In this document: positions 1 to 5,373 of the stretch, in pieces
How positions within the stretch are numbered: position 1 is the first letter of the stretch
Layout of the letters: the number at the start of each line of letters is the position of its first letter
NCBI GenBank assembly: GCA_012270355.1
Contig: JAAXIL010000252.1
Span: 1-5,373, forward strand
DNA length: 5,373 nucleotides
Source of the DNA: Psychrobacter sp.
GTDB lineage: Bacteria > Pseudomonadota > Gammaproteobacteria > Pseudomonadales > Moraxellaceae
Reading direction: 5' to 3'
Notes under the pieces: model-generated
Told to the model about the DNA's origin: nothing
Database searches by the model: none
What the model saw: only the letters and a program-made list of their open reading frames with translations
Made by a program: the position numbers and the translations under genes

Positions 1-1171
1 TGTTTTGCCCAGTTAGATTGGCGTCATTCTCGCTCGAAGGTTTTGGCAAATGTCGTGAAACTTTTTCGATTTCAGCGTCACTTTCCGCATTTTGCAAATA
101 AGATTCCATCGTCCCAAACAAGTCGTCCATCCATAAGTCAGACGATTTGCTGATTGATTTAGACTTAGTTGGTTTAGAAATATTAATAGAAGGTTGAACG
201 GGTTTATCCGCATTAATAACCTTATCTTTAGCTATCATGCTATTTATAATTGCATCGCCATCTTCAATTTCTTCATCATTCTCTTCCCCAAATCGCAGCA
301 TCAACACCTGTTTTTGTTGGCGAGCTTCACCAAAACCCATCGCAATCGGTGAGCCACAATAGCGAATGCACGGATTTTTACCGACGATTTGCGGAACGTG
401 CAAATGTCCGAGGGCGACATAGTCAAACACGTCCGAGAAGGTGCTGGCTGGCACATTGCCGAGCGAGCCGACATAAAGCTCTCGCACACCGTCGTCTTCG
501 GTGGTTTTGCCACCTGACGTGAATAAATGCCCTGTGGCGATGATCGGCAAATTCGTAAGGTGATGCGTTACTAACAATTCATCACGGCGGGCTTTAGCAA
601 TGTCGGCAACCTGAGCATAATGCTGGTTGATACCCTCAATCACGTTGGCAACTTTGTTCACATCGGACTCGCCTGCCGAACTGGTGCGAACGTCTCGATC
701 TCGCAAGTAGGGCACGGCGGTCACGATACACTGGGGCACACCGTCTGCATCACTCAATGTCAATACTTCGTTCGCCACATTGTCGCAAGCGGTGCCAATG
801 ACGTGAACATTTAGGAATTTTAAGATATGAGCAGGGGCATCTAGAAAGGTGGGGGAATCGTGGTTGCCTGCGACAATCACCACATGGCGACAGTTGGATT
901 TCGCCACTTGCCCCAAAAAATGATAATACAAGGCTTGGGCGGTGTTGCTCGGGGTCATGGTGTCGAAAATATCGCCCGCCACTATCAACACGTCCACGCT
1001 ATGCGTCACGATGGCATCAACCAGCCAATTTAAAAAAGCTTCAAATTCTTCATATCGCATCTTGGCATACAACCGCCTGCCCAAATGCCAATCGGACGTA
1101 TGCAGTACGGTCAACGGTTGAGTGGGTTTAGGCGGCTCAGAATTGAACGAGTTATCGGTTAAGTCATACAT
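1..1171 (-). CDS. sbcD: Exonuclease subunit SbcD, 3' end beyond left edge
   Basis: This gene encodes the Mre11-like nuclease subunit of the SbcCD complex. In known homologues the complex is an ATP-dependent double-strand exonuclease and hairpin endonuclease that cleaves palindromic and blocked DNA ends. The first 390 residues are visible and no stop codon is reached before the window edge. The calcineurin-like phosphoesterase motifs appear in order: SDWHLG at residues 26-31, GDIFD at 66-70, GNHD at 102-105, ATGHL at 212-216 and GHLH at 255-258, followed by the SbcD-typical RYCGSP at 270-275. All expected metal-binding Asp, His and Asn positions are present. From about residue 297 the protein turns acidic and then Ser/Lys/Pro-rich, where E. 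coli SbcD enters its capping domain. The ATG at 1169-1171 gives about 20 residues before the usual LHTSDWH start and has no clear ribosome binding site. sbcC would be expected to the left but is not visible. Confidence 0.95.
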   Translation of the reverse strand, partial: MYDLTDNSFNSEPPKPTQPLTVLHTSDWHLGRRLYAKMRYEEFEAFLNWLVDAIVTHSVDVLIVAGDIFDTMTPSNTAQALYYHFLGQVAKSNCRHVVIVAGNHDSPTFLDAPAHILKFLNVHVIGTACDNVANEVLTLSDADGVPQCIVTAVPYLRDRDVRTSSAGESDVNKVANVIEGINQHYAQVADIAKARRDELLVTHHLTNLPIIATGHLFTSGGKTTEDDGVRELYVGSLGNVPASTFSDVFDYVALGHLHVPQIVGKNPCIRYCGSPIAMGFGEARQQKQVLMLRFGEENDEEIEDGDAIINSMIAKDKVINADKPVQPSINISKPTKSKSISKSSDLWMDDLFGTMESYLQNAESDAEIEKVSRHLPKPSSENDANLTGQN

Positions 1172-1212
1172 GACGATGGGTGAATAATTGAATAGTGAAT
1201 GAATTGTCAATC

Positions 1213-1241
1213 ATTATACCGCATCGTTTTAGCAAGAATTA
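1213..1241 (-). promoter_or_regulatory. Candidate sbcD promoter
   Basis: On the minus strand a perfect TATAAT occurs at 1213-1218, about 41 bases before the sbcD ATG. At a spacing of 17 bases the -35 position (1236-1241) reads TAATTC, which is a poor match. A perfect TTGACA follows immediately downstream, but it has no good -10 box before the start codon. The TATAAT placement is reasonable for sbcD transcription. The weak -35 keeps this a candidate only. Confidence 0.35.
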
Positions 1242-1264
1242 GGATTATCTAGGGTAAAAATTTC

Positions 1265-1542
1265 CTATTTTTCTAAATAATTTTGCATGCTCGCATCAAT
1301 TTGCCGATGGGAGTCGGTCATTCCTGTCACGCCATTGGCTTCTTGCTCGCTGACCCATTTGCTGTGCACGGCAGGCTGATTGGTGCTGTCAATCCACTTG
1401 TCCAAATCCGCCTTGTCAATCATGCGGACATTCGCCCCGACGGCTTCAAGGTCACGGAATTGTTGTTGATAGCTGGAATACATGATGCTTGCAAATTTGG
1501 CAAACGATGTCTCACTCGCTCGCTCGATTGCTTGACGTTCTA
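1265..1542 (-). pseudogene. C-terminal remnant of a TRAP transporter solute-binding protein (DctP family)
   Basis: The frame ending at the TAA at 1265-1267 encodes about 90 residues that resemble the last quarter of periplasmic DctP-type solute-binding proteins of TRAP transporters. It has a helical start (LERQAIERASETSFAKFA), then a glutamine-rich helix, an LEAVGANV segment corresponding to the 'L...Ga.v' of the family, an acidic/aromatic stretch (DKADLDKWID), and a final KW-x-E-x2-A-x-G helix. The only ATG, at 1481-1483, lies inside this homology and has no ribosome binding site. A complete DctP has about 320-340 residues, so more than two thirds is missing. No DctQ or DctM membrane subunits are nearby. 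I infer a dead remnant left by a large internal deletion. The family assignment rests on remembered sequence pattern, not an alignment. Confidence 0.6.
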
Positions 1543-1677
1543 GCGTCCTGCCATCGCAAAAAGGGACAGTAAAATTCCACCTTTAATCATATGACTCAGA
1601 CCATAAGTCACGTTGAGTTTAATAGGATGATTTGAAGCGGTAGTGGTTGAGGGAATCGGAGTAAGGGAAGATGACAT
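1540..1677 (-). pseudogene. Short ORF (45 aa) with signal-peptide-like end, possible 5' piece of the TRAP relic
   Basis: An ATG at 1675-1677 is preceded at 8 bases by AAAAGG (1686-1691), a fair ribosome binding site, and opens a 45-residue frame ending at the TAG at 1540-1542. The first 25 residues are Ser/Thr/Pro-rich. The end, from Met30, reads MIKGGILLSLFAMAG, which looks like the basic start and hydrophobic core of a secretion signal. It stops where the DctP-like reading frame begins in another frame. One explanation is that this is the beginning of the same solute-binding-protein gene, joined to its 3' end by an out-of-frame deletion. It could instead be an unrelated small membrane peptide, or chance. 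I do not recognise the N-terminal part. Confidence 0.35.
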
Positions 1678-1769
1678 GATGAAAACCTTTTAGATACGAT
1701 GAAATATAAATAAGGAAGCTAGTCTCATCATGCAATAATTTGGATAGAATTTTTTGCTTTATTTAGGTA

Positions 1770-1809
1770 AGGGTCTGTTTAAAATTCAACCATGGCTCTG
1801 ACAGACCCT
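1770..1809. repeat. 9-bp inverted repeat with 22-base loop downstream of cysH
   Basis: AGGGTCTGT at 1770-1778 is perfectly complementary to ACAGACCCT at 1801-1809. On the minus strand the structure starts 10 bases after the cysH stop codon, so it could form a 3' hairpin on the cysH mRNA. The loop is long and no run of U follows, so it is not a typical intrinsic terminator. The terminal bases also resemble the kind of inverted end found on some insertion sequences, and the adjacent decayed gene would fit a rearrangement scar. The sequence alone does not decide between these. Confidence 0.5.
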
Positions 1810-1819
1810 ATTCACAAAT

Positions 1820-2548
1820 TTACAACTGAGTATGCAAGCCACATTCTCGGCTTTCATCGAGTTTGGTCGGATCAAAATAACGGTGTTCATCGGGCAGGTT
1901 GTGGTTGGCGATATAATCTAACTGGTCTTGTTTCGACCAATAAAACATCGGGGCAACCTTCAAAATACCACCTTCTGAACGAGACAGCACGTCCAGCGAT
2001 TCCCGAAATTCATTTTGTTCACGGCGAATGCCCGTTATCCATGCATCAGGGGTATAGTCTGCCAACGCCTGCTCAAACGGGTCAAGTTTGACAAGGCGAG
2101 AAAAGCGAGCATGGGCTTCAACATCATCGGGCATGGGAATGCCATTTTTGCGAAACGCCTCTAATTCTGCCGTTTGCTCAGGATGATAGACTTTTAGATT
2201 TAGGTTAAGTTTTTGCGTGAGCTTTTCAGCAAATTCTAGGGTAGGATCACTGTTAAAACCCGTATCCACCCAAATCACAGGAATATCGGGCATGACCTGC
2301 GTCACCAAATGCAATAATGCACTGGTTTGCGGGCGAAAGTTAGTGGTTAATATCGGATTTTTAGCGTGTTTGGCAACCCATTCAACAATTTGGGTGGCGG
2401 TTTTATCGGCTAATTTAGCGTCATAAACGTCTAGGTCAATGGTCGCCAAATCCAATTTTGATGATGGCTGATTGCTAGATAACGGAGATGATTTTTTAGT
2501 AGGATTCTCAGTAGGAATAGAGACATCTGACCAAGCAAGGGCTGACAT
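1820..2548 (-). CDS. cysH: Phosphoadenosine phosphosulfate (PAPS) reductase
   Basis: CysH reduces PAPS to sulfite and PAP in the cytoplasm using thioredoxin or glutaredoxin, the step just before sulfite reductase. The 242-residue product has an adenylyl-binding PP-loop region at about 65-80 (TTNFRPQTS, in place of the SSSFGIQ of E. coli), a VDTGF strand end at 94-98, the GIRREQ motif at 173-178, and the C-terminal catalytic ECGLH at 235-239. Cys236 is the only cysteine in the protein. The extra cysteine pairs that bind a 4Fe-4S cluster in APS-type reductases are therefore absent, which indicates a PAPS-type enzyme. The segment between the last core helix and ECGLH is shorter than in E. coli. 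The first 30 residues are Ser/Pro/Lys-rich and probably disordered. The ATG at 2546-2548 has GGAA a few bases upstream. The gene is separated from the cysI pair by 159 bases and may have its own promoter. Confidence 0.95.
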   Translation of the reverse strand: MSALAWSDVSIPTENPTKKSSPLSSNQPSSKLDLATIDLDVYDAKLADKTATQIVEWVAKHAKNPILTTNFRPQTSALLHLVTQVMPDIPVIWVDTGFNSDPTLEFAEKLTQKLNLNLKVYHPEQTAELEAFRKNGIPMPDDVEAHARFSRLVKLDPFEQALADYTPDAWITGIRREQNEFRESLDVLSRSEGGILKVAPMFYWSKQDQLDYIANHNLPDEHRYFDPTKLDESRECGLHTQL

Positions 2549-2560
2549 AAGCGTTCCAAT

Positions 2561-2601
2561 ATTAAATGGTTAAAATTGATATGCCATCATCATAACCATT
2601 T
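2561..2601. promoter_or_regulatory. Candidate operator: 9-bp inverted repeat upstream of cysH
   Basis: AAATGGTTA at 2564-2572 and TAACCATTT at 2593-2601 form a perfect 9-bp inverted repeat with a 20-base spacer. It lies 16-53 bases upstream of the cysH start codon. On the minus strand the proximal arm sits inside TAACCATTTAAT (2561-2572), which recurs almost unchanged upstream of cysI at 5030-5042. Widely spaced half-sites near a promoter fit a dimeric or tetrameric regulator such as the LysR-type CysB, but I cannot match a known CysB consensus. The assignment is inference from symmetry and recurrence. Confidence 0.4.
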
Positions 2602-2631
2602 CTGCCTGCTAAAGAGAGGGATGCTTTGCGA

Positions 2632-2661
2632 TAGCCTTATTCCATGTTGGGAATAAGGCTA
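2632..2661 (-). terminator. 12-bp perfect hairpin after the cysI-DUF934 pair, terminator-like
   Basis: TAGCCTTATTCC at 2632-2643 pairs perfectly with GGAATAAGGCTA at 2650-2661 around a 6-base loop. On the minus strand it begins 46 bases after the DUF934 stop codon and lies 83 bases before the cysH ATG. The position suits an end to the cysI-DUF934 transcript. The bases that follow on the minus strand (ATCGCAAAGC) contain no U run, so it would not be a classical intrinsic terminator. It could instead stabilise an mRNA 3' end, act in partial read-through, or bind a protein. Confidence 0.4.
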
Positions 2662-2674
2662 AACCAATAACTGG

Positions 2675-2705
2675 CGATTGAAGAATATTGTATTTCAATC
2701 GTCAA
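2675..2705 (-). repeat. 8-bp inverted repeat overlapping a weak promoter candidate
   Basis: CGATTGAA at 2675-2682 and TTCAATCG at 2694-2701 form a perfect inverted repeat with an 11-base loop, starting just after the DUF934 stop codon on the minus strand. The same stretch reads TTGACG (2700-2705), 17 bases, then TTCAAT (2677-2682), which is a plausible -35/-10 spacing with an imperfect -10. If this is a cysH promoter, the inverted repeat would overlap it as an operator. If it is not, the repeat is simply a second small hairpin before the 12-bp one. Confidence 0.3.
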
Positions 2706-2707
2706 AA

Positions 2708-3337
2708 CTATGAACGAAACAAGGGCAACTCATCGGCATCTTTACCCGAATAAGCCGTCGGCAAAGCATTTAGTGCAGCTTGAACGGTATCTAATGAGAC
2801 CTCACTCGGCAAAACAAAGCTGTCCACACCTGTGCGTTTGAGATACGCAAGTTGGTCAATACCAAACTCGCCAGCAAAGCGGATTTCACCGGTGTAGCCA
2901 TTTTGCCGTAAGTGAGTGGCATGGCTAAAGGCTCGCCCGTCGGCAAAAGCTGGCACATAAAACACGACTAAATCGGGCGAAAAGGTGTCAGGTATGCTGG
3001 CTATCCCTTGTTTGGCGTTGGTTTTGGCTTTCTTTGCCCGAACTTCGGCATTAAACACCTCGTCCAATTGTTCAGGCAAAATGCTGGTATCTGCCCACAC
3101 GCCAAGCCGACTGCTATGACGGGTAATTAAATCTAGCGTTGCTAGTGTTAATGGTGTCGGTGACAACGCGTCGGCGAGCGGAACCAGCATATCGAGCCGT
3201 TCGTTTTTATGAATGAGTTCGTCGATGGTGATGTGATGCAATGCCACGCCATCGGGCAATCCCGTTACGTCCAACACCGTCCACACATCATCAGCGATGC
3301 TTTCGCATTCTCGGGTTATGAGTTGATGATTAGCCAT
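2708..3337 (-). CDS. DUF934 family protein, companion of sulfite reductase
   Basis: This 209-residue protein carries the DUF934 signature in its second half: FADGRAFS at about 131-138, then HLR, GEIRFAGE at 150-157, DQL at 161-163 and KRTGVDSF at 167-174. DUF934 genes are commonly found next to cysI in proteobacteria and are annotated as probably involved in sulfite reduction. No biochemical activity can be read from the sequence, and no flavin, Fe-S or NAD(P) motif is evident. Between the conserved LGVWADT and LVVFYVPAF blocks lies a Lys/Ala-rich stretch that looks like an insertion. I chose the ATG at 3335-3337 because AAGGAGG stands 6 bases before it. A longer frame opening at 3361 would start inside cysI without such a site. 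The start overlaps the cysI stop by 8 bases, so translation of the two is probably coupled. The gene ends with TAG. Confidence 0.85.
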   Translation of the reverse strand: MANHQLITRECESIADDVWTVLDVTGLPDGVALHHITIDELIHKNERLDMLVPLADALSPTPLTLATLDLITRHSSRLGVWADTSILPEQLDEVFNAEVRAKKAKTNAKQGIASIPDTFSPDLVVFYVPAFADGRAFSHATHLRQNGYTGEIRFAGEFGIDQLAYLKRTGVDSFVLPSEVSLDTVQAALNALPTAYSGKDADELPLFRS

Positions 3338-5015
3338 ATACCGCCTCCTTAAAGGGGTCAATGCCCACTCGTTCTACAAAATCAACAAATGGCTCGGTAG
3401 CATCTTCGGACTGCGTGCGTCCTTGCATATACACATCGACCACGGTTTGCAAGGTGTTCGCAACGTCATCGGCTGGCACGGCTTTGCCTAAAATGCTTCC
3501 CAAACGGGTGTCGGCTTTTGAGCTTCCGCCTAGGCTGATTTGATACCAGTGTTCACCCTTTTTATCCACGCCTAAAATGCCAATATTACCGACGTGATGA
3601 TGGGCACAAGCGTTCATGCACCCCGACATATTGAGTTGAATTTCGCCCAAGTCGTAGAGGTAATCCAAATCGTTAAAATGATGCTCAATTTGCTCGGCAA
3701 TGTTATGCGTGGTGGCATTGGCAAGCGAGCAGTAGTCAAAGCCGGGGCAGACAATCATATCGGTGAGTGTGCCAATGTTAGGGCGGGCAAGATGCAGGTC
3801 GGTTAAGGCTTGCCATAAGTCATATAATGCATTCATTTTGACATCGGCGAACACCAAATTTTGTTGATGCGTCGCCCGTACCTCACCAAAACTGTGAGCA
3901 TCGGCTAAGTCCGCTAAGGCGTCTAATTGGTCGGCGGTGACATCGCCAGCAGGCACATATTTGCCATCGACCAAGCCAGCTTTGAGAGAGATAATCACCC
4001 CTTTATAACCCGCAATTTTATGGGCAACCGTGTTATGTTTGATCCAATCGGCAAACCGTTTGTCGTTCGCCATTTGCTCGGATAGCTGGTTTTGTGCTTT
4101 TAATGGGTCAATTTGCTCATAATCAAAGTCATCAAAATAACTTTGAGCTTTGGCAAAATGGGCATCTGTTAGGGTTAATTCCCCGTCTTTGCTGTGCTTT
4201 TCCCATTCTGCTTCAACTAGTTTGGCGAAATCGTCTTTACCTATGCTTTCAACCAAAATTTTAATGCGGGCTTTAAATTTGTTGTCCCGTCTGCCGTGCA
4301 AGTTATACACTCGTAAAATGGCATCTAAATAGCTGAGCAAATGCTCACGAGGCAAAAATTCACGGATGGTTTTACCAATGATTGGCGTGCGTCCCAATCC
4401 GCCCCCCACGATAACTTCAAAACCCAACTCACCTGCGTCATTTTTTGCTAGATGTAAACCAATGTCATGCACTTGCGTTGCCGCACGATCCTCAGGTGTG
4501 CCAATGACCGCAATCTTAAATTTGCGAGGCAAAAAAGCAAATTCAGGGTGAAAGGTTGACCACTGACGGATAATTTCGCAGTATGGACGAGGGTCGGCAA
4601 TCTCGTTGGCATTGATGCCCGAATATGGGTCGGTGGTGGTGTTGCGGATACAGTTGCCCGAAGTTTGAATGGCGTGCATCTGCACCGAAGCCAGCTCGGC
4701 TAAAACGTCTGGCACATCCTCAAGTTGCACCCAATTCAGCTGAATATTGGTACGTGTCGTAAAATGCCCATAACCCTTGTCGTATTTTCGGGTAATGTCC
4801 GCCAATTTGCGAAGTTGACGGCTGGCAAGCAAGCCATACGGAATGGCAATGCGAAGCATTGGGGCATGTCGTTGAATATACAGCCCGTTTTGCAATCTAA
4901 GCGGTAAAAACTGCTCTTCAGGCAGTTCGCCTGCTAAATAACGACGGGTTTGATCACGAAATTGCTCAACCCGTTCATCCACGAGGGCTTGGTCGGCTTG
5001 GGTGTAGGTATACAT
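3330..5015 (-). CDS. cysI: Assimilatory sulfite reductase, siroheme/4Fe-4S hemoprotein (beta subunit)
   Basis: CysI carries out the six-electron reduction of sulfite to sulfide in the cytoplasm, supplying sulfur for cysteine. The 561 residues are close to the 570 of E. coli CysI and show the two-fold nitrite/sulfite reductase layout. The first ferredoxin-like half contains HFTTRTNIQ at 84-92 and NCIRNTTTDP at 121-130, then LPRKFK at 162-167, whose two lysines correspond to the sulfite-binding pair of E. coli CysI. The second half has VRATHQQNLVF at 379-389. The cluster-siroheme ligands are C423-x5-C429 and C466-x3-C470, all present, so the enzyme should be active. The ATG at 5013-5015 has only a weak GAG upstream. 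The reductant is unknown here: no CysJ flavoprotein is in the window. A ferredoxin-dependent enzyme or an unlinked cysJ is possible. A sulfite rather than nitrite substrate is supported by the cysH and DUF934 neighbours. Confidence 0.95.
   Translation of the reverse strand: MYTYTQADQALVDERVEQFRDQTRRYLAGELPEEQFLPLRLQNGLYIQRHAPMLRIAIPYGLLASRQLRKLADITRKYDKGYGHFTTRTNIQLNWVQLEDVPDVLAELASVQMHAIQTSGNCIRNTTTDPYSGINANEIADPRPYCEIIRQWSTFHPEFAFLPRKFKIAVIGTPEDRAATQVHDIGLHLAKNDAGELGFEVIVGGGLGRTPIIGKTIREFLPREHLLSYLDAILRVYNLHGRRDNKFKARIKILVESIGKDDFAKLVEAEWEKHSKDGELTLTDAHFAKAQSYFDDFDYEQIDPLKAQNQLSEQMANDKRFADWIKHNTVAHKIAGYKGVIISLKAGLVDGKYVPAGDVTADQLDALADLADAHSFGEVRATHQQNLVFADVKMNALYDLWQALTDLHLARPNIGTLTDMIVCPGFDYCSLANATTHNIAEQIEHHFNDLDYLYDLGEIQLNMSGCMNACAHHHVGNIGILGVDKKGEHWYQISLGGSSKADTRLGSILGKAVPADDVANTLQTVVDVYMQGRTQSEDATEPFVDFVERVGIDPFKEAVYG
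3344..3350 (-). promoter_or_regulatory. Strong Shine-Dalgarno of the DUF934 gene
   Basis: On the minus strand AAGGAGG lies inside the last codons of cysI, 6 bases before the ATG at 3335-3337. It is by far the best ribosome binding site in the window and fixes the DUF934 start. Together with the 8-base gene overlap it argues that the protein is made in step with CysI. Confidence 0.85.
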
Positions 5016-5029
5016 AGTGGCTCGATAAA

Positions 5030-5084
5030 ATTAAAATGGTTATCTGGCTATCACAAATAATGGTTGCAGATCATAGGCTATGGT
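5030..5084. promoter_or_regulatory. Candidate cysI operator: repeated ATGGT motifs
   Basis: ATGGT occurs three times, at 5036-5040, 5060-5064 and 5080-5084, each followed by TA, TG or AA. The copy nearest the gene lies in ATTAAAATGGTTA (5030-5042), which on the minus strand reads TAACCATTTTAAT and ends 14 bases before the cysI ATG. The same element with one base fewer lies 12 bases before the cysH ATG. Spacings of 24 and 20 bases place the copies on roughly one face of the helix. A sulfur regulator of the CysB type is the natural candidate, but this is inference. Confidence 0.35.
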
Positions 5085-5140
5085 AACGATTTTAATCGAT
5101 ACGCCATAATTCGCATCTGTCATATTCATAGTGAAAAGTG

Positions 5141-5175
5141 GCATAGTAGCTTAAAAGAGCTATGCAAATAGCATA
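5141..5175. repeat. Overlapping inverted repeats upstream of cysI
   Basis: GCATAG at 5141-5146 is inverted as CTATGC at 5160-5165, with inner arms TAGCT (5147-5151) and AGCTA (5158-5162). The second arm also forms a shorter dyad, TATGC (5161-5165) with GCATA (5171-5175). The result is a 35-base cluster of competing dyads about 130-160 bases before the cysI start. It could be a regulator-binding site or a small RNA hairpin in a long leader. There is no match to a known motif that I can name. Confidence 0.3.
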
Positions 5176-5373
5176 TGGGTCAATCAAACAGATTTAAATA
5201 GTAAAACTGTGCGAAATGCAGAGATGATTAAAAGCATGAAGGTACGTCAAATGCGTTGGCACATTATAAGAAAGTTTTTAGTCGATTAGTAATAAATTTT
5301 CTCATATCAAGGCGACAACCTGTTAAAATATGGGGGTTAAAACTATTTGAAAATTTCATCTTATGTTCCAATT

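Larger units (their letters stand above)
5016..5373. other. Gene-free upstream region of cysI
   Basis: This 358-base AT-rich stretch holds no convincing gene on either strand. It is long for a bacterial leader and contains several symmetric or repeated elements, so it probably carries the cysI promoter and regulator sites. I could not assign a clear -35/-10 pair for cysI. On the plus strand TGTTAAAAT at 5321-5329 (TG at 5321-5322, TAAAAT at 5324-5329) looks like an extended -10 box for a divergent gene, and an ATG occurs at 5363, but the window ends before any protein can be judged. A 17-codon plus-strand frame from 5236 is too short to call. Confidence 0.6.

Noticed and set aside
250..522. 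Plus-strand 90-residue and other antisense frames across sbcD
   Set aside because: The opposite strand encodes an uninterrupted SbcD with all family motifs. The plus-strand frames are His/Arg-rich shadows with no family resemblance.
1172..1264. Short A/T inverted repeat near 1256-1271 as a terminator of the pseudogene
   Set aside because: The stem is only six A-T pairs. It is too weak to separate from the base composition of the region.
1792..2091. 99-residue open frame on the plus strand opposite the cysH 3' half
   Set aside because: It lies almost entirely antisense to clear cysH coding sequence, has no ribosome binding site and no recognisable protein features. It is a shadow frame.
3335..3361. 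Longer DUF934 start at 3361 adding eight residues
   Set aside because: The added residues are Arg-rich and lie within cysI. The AAGGAGG site is correctly spaced only for the ATG at 3335-3337.
5236..5289. 17-codon plus-strand frame starting MKVRQMRW, considered as a leader peptide
   Set aside because: No good ribosome binding site, no run of regulatory codons and no attenuator-like hairpin after it. A frame this short is expected by chance.
1..5373. CRISPR array, tRNA, rRNA, prophage or toxin-antitoxin genes
   Set aside because: No regularly spaced direct repeats, no cloverleaf or rRNA-like sequence, and no small paired ORFs with toxin or antitoxin features were seen on either strand.

Overview
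The window is a stretch of bacterial chromosome in which every recognisable gene lies on the minus strand, so it reads from right to left. The protein sequences, the moderate GC content with AT-rich intergenic gaps, and the pairing of a siroheme sulfite reductase gene with a DUF934 gene suggest a gammaproteobacterium of the Moraxellaceae (Moraxella/Faucicola or Psychrobacter type). This placement comes from familiarity with the protein sequences, not from a search.

The right two thirds (1820-5373) is an assimilatory sulfate-reduction block. First comes a 358-base gene-free region (5016-5373) that probably holds the promoter and operators. Next is cysI (3330-5015), the sulfite reductase hemoprotein. 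It is followed, with an 8-base overlap and a near-perfect Shine-Dalgarno sequence, by a DUF934 gene (2708-3337). A 159-base gap with two hairpins and a 9-bp inverted repeat separates this pair from cysH (1820-2548), the PAPS reductase. CysH makes sulfite from PAPS and CysI reduces it to sulfide for cysteine synthesis. The DUF934 protein is a genomic companion of CysI whose role is not established. No flavoprotein partner (CysJ) is present in the window. A similar 12-13-base element lies just upstream of both the cysI and cysH start codons and could be a shared regulatory site.

The middle (1172-1819) is decayed DNA. It holds the C-terminal remnant of a TRAP-transporter solute-binding protein (DctP type), a short upstream ORF in another frame ending in a signal-peptide-like segment, and a 40-base inverted-repeat structure just downstream of cysH that might be a relic of a mobile-element end.

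The left end (1-1171) is the 5' part of sbcD, the nuclease subunit of the SbcCD exonuclease, running off the left edge. Its nuclease core is complete. The visible C-terminal part is a charged, low-complexity stretch unlike the standard compact form.

The window is mostly ordinary housekeeping and sulfur metabolism. I see no convincing new defence or mobile system. The points most worth a second look are the DUF934-CysI coupling, the shared cys leader element, the TRAP-binding-protein relic and the atypical SbcD tail.
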